From positions 25,201 to 89,200 of the IMG/VR virus record IMGVR_UViG_3300030106_006724: a stretch of 64,000 nucleotides of DNA. One strand, 5' to 3'. The stretch's first letter is position 1; the number at the start of each line of letters is the position of its first letter. A model generated the notes under the pieces. The model was not told the DNA's origin. It ran no database searches and saw only the letters and a list, made by a program, of their open reading frames with translations. Shown here one piece after another: positions 1-6,724 of this stretch. This stretch comes from a virus. The position numbers and the translations under genes are program-made.

Positions 1-3
1 ATT

Positions 4-35
4 ATTTGGAAAATTAAATAAAATTACTTATATTA
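4..35 (+). promoter_or_regulatory. Phage promoter (TTGG-N20-TATATT family)
   Basis: A 32-bp element with TTTGG at its left end and CTTATATTA at its right end has the same length and spacing as 18 other copies in the window. The layout matches the flavobacterial housekeeping -33/-7 promoter. The start codon of the next gene lies only 5 nt after the element, so the transcript is probably leaderless. Confidence 0.7.
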
Positions 36-40
36 TAGAT

Positions 41-1060
41 ATGAAAGACGATAAAGCAAAAGGTTACGAATGGATAGGAGATGCAGACGAAACTGTAGAA
101 GCTCCAGCTAATGAACATTCAGTGAAATACTACGAACCTGATAGAGATTATGATTCTAAATATAATCCTACTAAAGATGATATTAAAACGTTTCCTGATC
201 TTCAAAATGGTCCTTCTTCTTTGATTCAAGGGTCTCCTGTCGCTATACAGCAGGTAGGTATTCATAATTTTAGATTACCTTTAAAGTATAGCAAGAGAGG
301 AGGTGGTGATATAGAATTAGAAACTAAAGTTACTGGTACGGTTTCTTTAGCGGCTCATAAAAAAGGTATTAATATGTCTCGTATCATGAGATCATTTTAT
401 GAATATAAAGATGATTATGTATATGACAAGTTAGATGAAATATTATTAAAGTATAAAGAAAATTTAGAGACCTTTGATGCTAAAATAGGATTACATTTTT
501 CTTACCCTATATTACAACCTTCATTAAGATCAGATAATGCAGGTTATCAATATTATAACTGTACTTTAGAAGGTAATATAGATGATAAAGGTAATTTTAG
601 AAAGTTTTTACATTTCGATTTCGTTTATTCATCTGCTTGTCCTTGTTCTTATGAATTAGCAGAGCATGCTAGAAAATATAGAAATAAAGCAACAGTATCT
701 CATTCTCAAAGATCTGTAGCAAGAATATCTATTGAATTTGACGATATAGTATGGATTGAAGATTTACAAGAGATGTGTGCTAATGCTCTACAGACTGAAA
801 CTCAAGTAGTTGTTAAAAGAGAAGATGAGATGGCATTTGCTGAATTAAATGGTTCTTATCTTAAGTTTGTAGAAGATGCTGCTAGATTACTATATGAGCA
901 GTTAATAGAGGATAAAAGAGTAAAAGATTTTAGAGTTATTTGTTCTCATCAAGAGTCATTACATTCTCATGATGCTGTTTCAGTAATTACAGCTCCTGAT
1001 AGTGAATTTTGTCAAGATGTTCCTCATGAGTTATGGTCAAGTTTAATTCATATATCATAA
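41..1060 (+). CDS. folE2: GTP cyclohydrolase IB (FolE2)
   Basis: This enzyme converts GTP to 7,8-dihydroneopterin triphosphate, the first step of folate and 7-deazaguanine synthesis. Family signatures are visible: IQQVGIHNFRLPL near residues 69-80, KGINMSR at 108-114, the active-site ACPCS at 199-203 and SHSQRS at 220-225. The length, 339 aa, is slightly above the usual size because of a 60-residue acidic N-terminal extension. It heads an operon that also encodes QueF and a transglycosylase-like protein, which points to deazaguanine synthesis rather than folate. It starts directly behind a promoter element and overlaps the next gene by one base (TAATG). It was distinguished from QueF, which shares the T-fold, by the CPCS and KGxxMSR motifs. 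Confidence 0.88.
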   Translation: MKDDKAKGYEWIGDADETVEAPANEHSVKYYEPDRDYDSKYNPTKDDIKTFPDLQNGPSSLIQGSPVAIQQVGIHNFRLPLKYSKRGGGDIELETKVTGTVSLAAHKKGINMSRIMRSFYEYKDDYVYDKLDEILLKYKENLETFDAKIGLHFSYPILQPSLRSDNAGYQYYNCTLEGNIDDKGNFRKFLHFDFVYSSACPCSYELAEHARKYRNKATVSHSQRSVARISIEFDDIVWIEDLQEMCANALQTETQVVVKREDEMAFAELNGSYLKFVEDAARLLYEQLIEDKRVKDFRVICSHQESLHSHDAVSVITAPDSEFCQDVPHELWSSLIHIS

Positions 1061-1596
1061 TGTCTAAAATTGAAGAATTAAAAAAATTATGTGGTGAGTT
1101 AAGAACTTTAACTGAACAGACTTTTGATGAGGTTAAGAGTGATAAATATTCTAAATATGAAGATGCTTTAAGATCTTTTATTGATAAGTATGAAATAGAT
1201 CATAGACCATGGGGTAAGTACGAAGTAATGTACAGTAGTCCTTTTGTAAAAGTAAAGAAGATAATAGTTAAACCTCGAGGTATATTATCTTATCAGTATC
1301 ATGATCAAAGAACTGAGGATTGGATAATTACTAGAGGAAGCGCTAAAATAGTACTTGATGATGAAGAGGTATGGAGAACTGAAGGAGAAAGAATTAGAAT
1401 AAAAGTAGGACAGAAGCATAGAGTTAGTAATCCTAGTTTTGATAATATATTAGAATTTATAGAAGTGCAAACAGGAACTTACTTTGGAGAAGATGATATA
1501 ATCAGAATAGAAGATGATTATGGTAGATTAGAAGACGAGCATTTAAGAGATCATGATATAAAAGGAGGAATAATTAATAGTTATGAAAAAAAATAA
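1060..1596 (+). CDS. Cupin, mannose-6-phosphate isomerase type II-like
   Basis: A 178-residue protein in which the last 120 residues form a cupin of the ManC/type II phosphomannose isomerase family: RPWGKYE, VKKIIVKPRGILSYQYH, a double-stranded helix core, HRVSNP and the typical ending EVQTGTYFGEDDIIRIEDDYGR-like block (about residues 135-160). No GDP-mannose pyrophosphorylase domain is fused. The start ATG overlaps the folE2 stop codon; an in-frame upstream start lies inside folE2 and is less likely. It could supply mannose or fructose phosphates for the glycan cluster at 26-41 kb, or be a binding cupin without catalysis. Confidence 0.72.
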   Translation: MSKIEELKKLCGELRTLTEQTFDEVKSDKYSKYEDALRSFIDKYEIDHRPWGKYEVMYSSPFVKVKKIIVKPRGILSYQYHDQRTEDWIITRGSAKIVLDDEEVWRTEGERIRIKVGQKHRVSNPSFDNILEFIEVQTGTYFGEDDIIRIEDDYGRLEDEHLRDHDIKGGIINSYEKK

Positions 1597-1762
1597 AAGT
1601 TTAGCAGAATATATAGTTGAAATAGATGGTAAGCAATATGTACCTTACAGTAAAGCTGTAGAGGCGATAATGCAATCCGTAAGTAGAGAAGTAAGAGAAG
1701 CTATGGATGAAGTAGCTTCCGGAATGAAGGATGTAAATAGTTTATTAGAAGATAATGATTAA
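1583..1762 (+). CDS. Small acidic hypothetical protein
   Basis: A 59-residue protein starting MKKNKSLAEYIVEIDGK and ending LLEDND. It overlaps the cupin gene before it and the transglycosylase-like gene after it, in the compact style of the operon. The central part (residues 25-55) is predicted to be helical and amphipathic. No family recognised. Confidence 0.6.
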   Translation: MKKNKSLAEYIVEIDGKQYVPYSKAVEAIMQSVSREVREAMDEVASGMKDVNSLLEDND

Positions 1763-2570
1763 AATAGCGCACGAATCTCCTAAGAGTATTTTTGATGATG
1801 TACAGAAAGTAACTGACTACGATTACGCTCTAGTTCATTTATTAGAAGAAGACGAACAGTATCTTAAGCATTTTCAACAAGCTATTAAAAAAGGAAGAGA
1901 AGTAATTTTAGATAATTCAATATTTGAATTAGAAGAAGCTTTTGAAGCTGAAAAATTTGCATACTGGGTTGAAAAATTAAGACCTGAATGGTATATAGTA
2001 CCTGATGCTTTAGAAAACTCTCTTCTTACCATGGCTCAGATGGAAAAATGGAACTCTCAGTATAAAAACCTTCCCGGTAAAAAAATTGGAGTAGTACAAG
2101 GTCAAACTTATCAATCTATTATAGACTGTTATAAGTATATGGATTATGTAGCTGATGTTGATATGATAGCTATATCATTTGATTACTCTTATTATACCGA
2201 ATCAGTACCTCATGCTAATAAGTACGTTAGTTGGATGTTAGGTAGAATAAAATTATTAGGAGACTTACTTAAGCATGGTATAATAAATAAAAATAAACCT
2301 CATCACCTTTTAGGATGTGGATTACCTCAAGAATTTAGCTTTTATAAACATTCAGATTACGATTGGTTATACTCTTTAGATACTTCTAATCCAGTAGTTC
2401 ACGGTATCAAAGGTATTAAATATGGTGATGATGGTTTGTGGAGCAAAGAATCTCAAAAACTTTATGAATTAATTAATTATGAAGTTGAAGATACTAATAT
2501 AATAATGAATAATATACAAAAATTTAGATGGTTAACTAATGGGAGACACAAAGTGGATATCGTTCTTTAG
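1755..2570 (+). CDS. TGT/DpdA-like guanine transglycosylase
   Basis: A 271-aa protein with the pattern of the tRNA-guanine transglycosylase superfamily, which exchanges guanine for a 7-deazaguanine base. Visible elements are ILDNSIFEL at 51-59 (position of the base-binding Asp, compare DSGGFQ/DNGAF in TGTs), GVVQGQT at 112-118, HLLGCGLPQE at 184-193 and SLDTSNP at 207-213 (candidate nucleophile Asp209). It is much shorter than bacterial tRNA TGTs (about 370 aa) and lacks their C-terminal zinc site, as in phage DpdA proteins that act on DNA. Neighbouring FolE2, QueF and formyltransferase genes support a role in phage DNA modification. It could still act on tRNA; the DpdA subfamily was not determined. 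Confidence 0.7.
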   Translation: MIKIAHESPKSIFDDVQKVTDYDYALVHLLEEDEQYLKHFQQAIKKGREVILDNSIFELEEAFEAEKFAYWVEKLRPEWYIVPDALENSLLTMAQMEKWNSQYKNLPGKKIGVVQGQTYQSIIDCYKYMDYVADVDMIAISFDYSYYTESVPHANKYVSWMLGRIKLLGDLLKHGIINKNKPHHLLGCGLPQEFSFYKHSDYDWLYSLDTSNPVVHGIKGIKYGDDGLWSKESQKLYELINYEVEDTNIIMNNIQKFRWLTNGRHKVDIVL

Positions 2571-3102
2571 TCAAACAGGATCTGAAATAGCTGATATATC
2601 TGAAGCATTAGGACAAGCTCCTGATGTTATTATTACTAATGATAGACCCGATCATCTTAGAACTATAGATGAAAGAATAGAAAAGCAAGGTTATTTTACC
2701 TGGGCTAATAAACCTTCAGAAGAAGATTATATTAGTTTATTAGAAGCTTATCCTGATGCAATAGTTACTTTACATGGTTGGTTAAGAATAGTACCTCCGT
2801 ATGTCTGTGAACGTTCTAAAATTTATAACGGTCATCCCGGTCTGATAACTAAATATCCAGAACTAAAAGGTAAAGATCCTCAAGAGAAAGCTTTTAAATT
2901 ACAACACGAAGTTATGGGGTGTGTACTTCATGAGGTTTCTCCTGGAGTAGATGAAGGGAAAATACTAATGGAAGAAAGATTTAACTCTCATGGGTTGGAT
3001 CTTAACGGAGTTTTTCGTACCTTAAGAGATAGAAGTTTATACATGTGGATTAAATTTTTAAGAATAGCTTTAATTCATCAAAATTATTATAATGATAACT
3101 AG
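2539..3102 (+). CDS. PurN-like formyltransferase (candidate DpdN)
   Basis: A 187-aa formyltransferase-fold protein. The catalytic triad of glycinamide ribonucleotide transformylase is conserved: N97 and H99 in YNGHPGLI, and D138 in GVDEGKIL. These enzymes pass a formyl group from 10-formyl-tetrahydrofolate to an amine. It overlaps the transglycosylase-like gene by 32 nt. A phage formyltransferase (DpdN) has been proposed to formylate the aminomethyl group of preQ1 in DNA; the position next to a DpdA-like gene and QueF, which makes preQ1, supports that role here. A role in purine synthesis or sugar N-formylation cannot be excluded. Confidence 0.75.
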   Translation: MGDTKWISFFSQTGSEIADISEALGQAPDVIITNDRPDHLRTIDERIEKQGYFTWANKPSEEDYISLLEAYPDAIVTLHGWLRIVPPYVCERSKIYNGHPGLITKYPELKGKDPQEKAFKLQHEVMGCVLHEVSPGVDEGKILMEERFNSHGLDLNGVFRTLRDRSLYMWIKFLRIALIHQNYYNDN

Positions 3103-3613
3103 AATAGCTTTAGTAGGAGCAAGTAGTACAGGAAAAACTACTGTATTTGAATTACTTAAAAATAAATTACCTAAGTATGAATTCGTTAATGAATCGACTC
3201 GTACTATAGGTAACTATGGTTTTCCTATAAATGAACAAGGTACTGATGCTACTCAATTAGCTATTAGTAGCTTTCATTTAGAAGCTTTACTTCAACCTAA
3301 TAATTTAGTATTAGATAGATGCTATATGGATGTAGTAGTTTATTCTAAATTTATGGAAAATTTAAGAGCTAGAACTTATAATTATATTGAAGATACTTGG
3401 AATAGAATAAAAAAAGAGTATACTCATTATATTTATTTTCCTATTGAATTTGATTCAGTTGATGATGGAGTAAGGAGTATAGATGAGACTTGGAGAAAAG
3501 ATATAGATGATGAATTCCAAGCTGTATTAGAAGGAGTACGAAAACCTTATTTAACTGTTACTGGATCCCCGATGCAGAGAATTGAACAAATATTAAAATT
3601 TATAAATGAGTAA
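3092..3613 (+). CDS. P-loop NTPase, AAA/NadR-like kinase
   Basis: A 173-aa protein with an N-terminal Walker A motif GASSTGKTT (residues 9-17) followed by VNESTRT and LVLDRCYMDVVVYS, a pattern seen in NadR-type nucleoside kinases and other AAA_28 proteins. The DRCYMD block probably holds the Walker B-like/catalytic Asp. The substrate is unknown; a nucleotide or sugar kinase is most likely given the neighbours. It overlaps both adjacent genes by 8-11 nt. Confidence 0.65.
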   Translation: MITRIALVGASSTGKTTVFELLKNKLPKYEFVNESTRTIGNYGFPINEQGTDATQLAISSFHLEALLQPNNLVLDRCYMDVVVYSKFMENLRARTYNYIEDTWNRIKKEYTHYIYFPIEFDSVDDGVRSIDETWRKDIDDEFQAVLEGVRKPYLTVTGSPMQRIEQILKFINE

Positions 3614-4118
3614 ACAATTAGAACTAGACTTTGGCGGTCCTGAAAAATATGTACCTTTCGTTTCAGAGGTAGAAGAATTTAATGCCACGTTTGGCAAACC
3701 TAATAATTATGAACCAACTATTCCAGAGAAAAAAGAATGGCAATTCGTCTATGACTTTATTCTCGAAGAACTTGAAGAATATAGAGAAGCTTGCGAAAGA
3801 GGAGACATCGTCGAAGTTTTGGATGCTCTTTGCGATATTGCTTACGTTTCCATTGGGAACGGTACTATGTTACATGGCCTTAAGGATAAGATATGGCCTG
3901 CTTATCAAGAAGTACAAGCGTCTAATATGTCAAAAGCTTGTACTACTGAAGAAGAAGCAAAAGAAACTGTCGCCCTCAGAACTAAAGAACAGGGTGAAGA
4001 GTGTTATTATGAAAAAGTAGGTGACTATTATATAGTATACCGAAAAAGAGATAAAAAGGTTATGAAATCTATAAATTATTTCAGACCAGATTTAAGTAAA
4101 TTTTTAAAAAATGTATAA
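3606..4118 (+). CDS. MazG-like NTP pyrophosphohydrolase
   Basis: A 170-aa protein with an all-alpha NTP pyrophosphatase motif: EELEEYREA at 54-62 followed by E70, D73 and D77 (EVLDALCDIAY), the usual metal-binding ExxE...ExxD arrangement. Such enzymes hydrolyse (d)NTPs to monophosphates and are common in phages, where they adjust nucleotide pools or remove unwanted bases. The first 135 codons use noticeably more C-ending and non-AT-rich codons than the neighbours, and a second frame stays open over 3682-4020; see findings. Confidence 0.68.
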   Translation: MSKQLELDFGGPEKYVPFVSEVEEFNATFGKPNNYEPTIPEKKEWQFVYDFILEELEEYREACERGDIVEVLDALCDIAYVSIGNGTMLHGLKDKIWPAYQEVQASNMSKACTTEEEAKETVALRTKEQGEECYYEKVGDYYIVYRKRDKKVMKSINYFRPDLSKFLKNV

Positions 4119-4476
4119 ATACGGAGCAAAATTAGTTAGAGTAGTCGATGGAGATACAGCTGATGTAATGATCGACTTAGGTTTTGATACTTGGGTTAAG
4201 GCTAGACTTAGATTTAAAGGAGTTGATACCTGGGAAAAAAGAACTAGAAATAAAGAAGAAAAAATAAAAGGTTTAGCTGCTACAGCTTTTACTGCAACTT
4301 ATTTAGAAAAGAATAAAGGTAATTTTACTATTCAATCATACGGTAAAGGTAAGTACGGTAGAGTTTTAGCAGAGATCTTTATAGATGGAGAAGAAAAATC
4401 TCTTAATCAGTTATTAATAGAAAATGGTCATGCGTATATTTACGAAGGCGGTAAAAAACAAGTATTTAATGGATAA
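4111..4476 (+). CDS. Staphylococcal nuclease-like protein
   Basis: A 121-aa SNase-fold protein. Thermonuclease signatures are present: RVVDGDTADV (10-19), the Arg in ARLRFKGVDTWE, KGKYGRVLAEIFIDGE with the second catalytic Arg, and the C-terminal LNQLLIENGHA. It lacks a signal peptide, so it acts in the cytoplasm, possibly in host DNA breakdown. It overlaps queF by 8 nt. Confidence 0.82.
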   Translation: MYKYGAKLVRVVDGDTADVMIDLGFDTWVKARLRFKGVDTWEKRTRNKEEKIKGLAATAFTATYLEKNKGNFTIQSYGKGKYGRVLAEIFIDGEEKSLNQLLIENGHAYIYEGGKKQVFNG

Positions 4477-5368
4477 TCAAAGTAAAGTAAAAGAAATAGC
4501 AGGTAAACATTTAGGTAAAGTAGGTGGAGCCGGCTATAGCGATCAGTATAATAGAGACTTATTAGTAAAAGTTCCTAGAAAGTTAAATAGAGAAACTTAT
4601 AATCTTTCTGGAAATGAATTTGTAGGAGTTGATACATGGAATGCATATGAAGTATCTGCTATTACTACTAAGGGTCAACCTGTAGCGGGTATGTTAAAAA
4701 TAGTATGCCCTTCTAACTCTGAATTTCACGTAGAATCTAAGTCTATAAAGTTATATTTAAATTCTCTTAATATGACTAAGATAGGAGATACAGCTAAAGA
4801 CTGTATTAAAGGTATAGAAGCTACAGTTAAAAGAGATTTAGATGAATTATTAGAAACTAATACGACTGTATCTTTTTATGCTGATGATTCAGAAACTACT
4901 CCTCTATCCTTTAAAGATTATGAAGATGTAGCCGAAATTGCTAATTTAGATGAAATAGATTTTACCTCTTTTAAATCTGATGCTTCTCAGTTAGAAGCTC
5001 AAGATAATGATGAAGTAGAAGAATTAAGGTATAGATCTAACTTATTAAGATCGAACTGTAGAGTAACTAATCAACCTGATTGGGGTGATGTATTTATCTA
5101 TCTTAGAGGTAAAAAATTACCTACTGCAGCTTCATTAGCAAAGTATATAGTAAGCCATAGAACTGTAAGTCATTTCCATGAAGAGATATGTGAAATGGTA
5201 TTTGCTCATTTATGTGAAGCATTTCAACCAGACCAATTAATGGTTGCATGTTTATATACTAGAAGAGGAGGTTTAGATATTAATCCTATTAGAGCTACTC
5301 ATTCTAGTTTAATACCAGAATTTTTTACTAATCCTGATTTTACTATTCAAAAAACTTTAAGGCAGTAA
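4469..5368 (+). CDS. queF: NADPH-dependent 7-cyano-7-deazaguanine reductase (QueF)
   Basis: This enzyme reduces preQ0 to preQ1. The 299-aa protein has the two-domain layout of the long, E. coli-type QueF: ESKSIKLYLNS (89-99, NADPH site), SNCRVTNQPDWGD with the catalytic Cys197 and Asp204, FHEE at 236-239 and RRGGLDINP near 265-273. The linker between the T-fold halves carries an acidic insertion (about 130-185). The start is the ATG at 4469, since the longer frame would lie inside the SNase gene. QueF in a phage shows that the end product is preQ1-level or beyond, matching the formyltransferase upstream. Confidence 0.92.
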   Translation: MDNQSKVKEIAGKHLGKVGGAGYSDQYNRDLLVKVPRKLNRETYNLSGNEFVGVDTWNAYEVSAITTKGQPVAGMLKIVCPSNSEFHVESKSIKLYLNSLNMTKIGDTAKDCIKGIEATVKRDLDELLETNTTVSFYADDSETTPLSFKDYEDVAEIANLDEIDFTSFKSDASQLEAQDNDEVEELRYRSNLLRSNCRVTNQPDWGDVFIYLRGKKLPTAASLAKYIVSHRTVSHFHEEICEMVFAHLCEAFQPDQLMVACLYTRRGGLDINPIRATHSSLIPEFFTNPDFTIQKTLRQ

Positions 5369-5973
5369 TGAATAAACTATGGTCCTTTGGTGATTCTTGG
5401 ACATATGGTCAAGGAGTTAATTCTAATGAAACCTTCACACAGCTTATAGCTGATTCCCTTAATTTAGAACCTTTAAATTTAGGTATACCAGGAGCTGCTA
5501 ATAGTTACATATATAATAAACTTATTCATTACCGTATTAATTTTAAACCTGGTGATTTAGTTTTAATAAACTGGAGTAGTCCTCATAGAGATGAATATAC
5601 AGATAGATATGATTATAAACGTTCTGATAATAAATTAAACTTTAATATAAAATTCTATCCTGAATATTTAAATAATACATATAATAAATTAAAAGAGTTT
5701 AATTTTATTATGACTCAAGCTTTTAATCCTATTTTTGGTTATGACTATAGTTTAAATACTAACTATCACGGTAAAAATTTTATAGAGTGGGGCAAACCTA
5801 ATAATACTTTAGTTGATATTATAAGTGATAATTGGTGTAAAGAAAATAGAAATAATTTATTTATGTCAAATTTTCCTGTTAAAAAAGATTTTTCGATGTT
5901 TGTTAAAGACGATAATCATCCATCACCTAAAGGGCATAAATTAATAGCAGATAAACTTTTAGAATATTTATAA
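5368..5973 (+). CDS. SGNH/GDSL-type hydrolase-like protein
   Basis: A 201-aa protein starting with FGDSWTYGQGV (block I, candidate catalytic Ser) and ending with DDNHPSPKGHKLIADKLLEYL (block V, candidate Asp/His). LGIPGAANS resembles block II. No signal peptide. SGNH enzymes remove acyl groups from sugars and lipids. A second SGNH-like gene lies at 12822. Confidence 0.65.
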   Translation: MNKLWSFGDSWTYGQGVNSNETFTQLIADSLNLEPLNLGIPGAANSYIYNKLIHYRINFKPGDLVLINWSSPHRDEYTDRYDYKRSDNKLNFNIKFYPEYLNNTYNKLKEFNFIMTQAFNPIFGYDYSLNTNYHGKNFIEWGKPNNTLVDIISDNWCKENRNNLFMSNFPVKKDFSMFVKDDNHPSPKGHKLIADKLLEYL

Positions 5974-5975
5974 TT

Positions 5976-6233
5976 ATGACAAAAGAAACAGTAGAATCTA
6001 TAAAACTAATCGCAGAAAGAGTCCCCCCTGGAGATAACTGGGAATTAGTAATTGATAAAGAGAACGTAATAGAAGGTTTAGTTCAGACTCTTACTCAATA
6101 TATGCGTAAAACTAAATTTAAAGGTAACTATAGATTAGAGCCTTTACAAGGTAAATTATTCGCTATAGAAGAAGAGCAAGTAAATATTGTTGAACCTGAA
6201 CCTGAAAAGTTTGACCTTTACGGAGAATTTTAG
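5976..6233 (+). CDS. Hypothetical protein
   Basis: An 85-residue protein with a mixed alpha/beta pattern, sequence GNYRLEPLQGKLFAIEEE in the middle and an acidic, proline-containing tail (EPEPEKFDLYGEF). It is the last gene of the first operon, 2 nt after the SGNH gene. No family recognised. Confidence 0.6.
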   Translation: MTKETVESIKLIAERVPPGDNWELVIDKENVIEGLVQTLTQYMRKTKFKGNYRLEPLQGKLFAIEEEQVNIVEPEPEKFDLYGEF

Positions 6234-6239
6234 AAAATT

Positions 6240-6271
6240 AGTTGGAATTCTGAGATATTCTTCTTATATTA
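6240..6271 (+). promoter_or_regulatory. Phage promoter (TTGG-N20-TATATT family)
   Basis: AGTTGGAATTCTGAGATATT followed by CTTCTTATATTA-type end. This copy is identical over all 32 bp to the one at 44725-44756. An 18-nt leader carrying AACGGTTAT separates it from the next start codon. Confidence 0.75.
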
Positions 6272-6289
6272 GGTTAATAAAACGGTTAT

Positions 6290-6721
6290 ATGGATAAAGT
6301 TTATCATTGGTTAGAAGAAGGTTTTATTCAAGCTGGTACTTTCTTTATTTCCGATAAATATACTCAAGGTGTTGATGTAGAATTTATAGTAGATAGAAAA
6401 GATTGGTATATACCTGGAGTATATATTTTTGCTGATAAACAAGGTAGTGTACTTAAAATAGGTGAAAGTGGTAAGCTTGCCGATAGAATGTTTAATCAAT
6501 ATAAGTGTATTGATAACGTTACTAATAATCGAATTAGAGAAAGCTTAAAAGCTGATTATAAAAAAGTTAATTTTTTCTTTTTTCCGGTTCCTCAAGCAAC
6601 TGAAACTATAATGAATAGAGAGATTACAGGAGCTTTTCATAAGCAGTTAGAAGAACAATTATTAAAAGAATACTTTAAAAATACTGGTAAACTTCCTACT
6701 TGGAACGAAATGAGAAAATAA
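6290..6721 (+). CDS. GIY-YIG-like protein
   Basis: A 143-aa protein with IPGVYIFADKQGSVLKIGES (41-60) followed by KLADRM, similar to the first part of GIY-YIG/T5orf172 domains (G-x-Y-x-F, KIG-S and the catalytic-Arg position R66). The C-terminal EQLLKEYFKNTGKLPTWNE resembles the end of such proteins. The usual YIG is replaced by KIG, so nuclease activity is uncertain. It has its own promoter and precedes polA. Confidence 0.5.
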   Translation: MDKVYHWLEEGFIQAGTFFISDKYTQGVDVEFIVDRKDWYIPGVYIFADKQGSVLKIGESGKLADRMFNQYKCIDNVTNNRIRESLKADYKKVNFFFFPVPQATETIMNREITGAFHKQLEEQLLKEYFKNTGKLPTWNEMRK

Positions 6722-6724
6722 TAT

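Noticed and set aside
41-1060. The first gene as a second QueF
   Set aside because: QueF and FolE2 share the T-fold, but ACPCS, KGINMSR and HSQRS fit FolE2, and a clear QueF lies at 4469.
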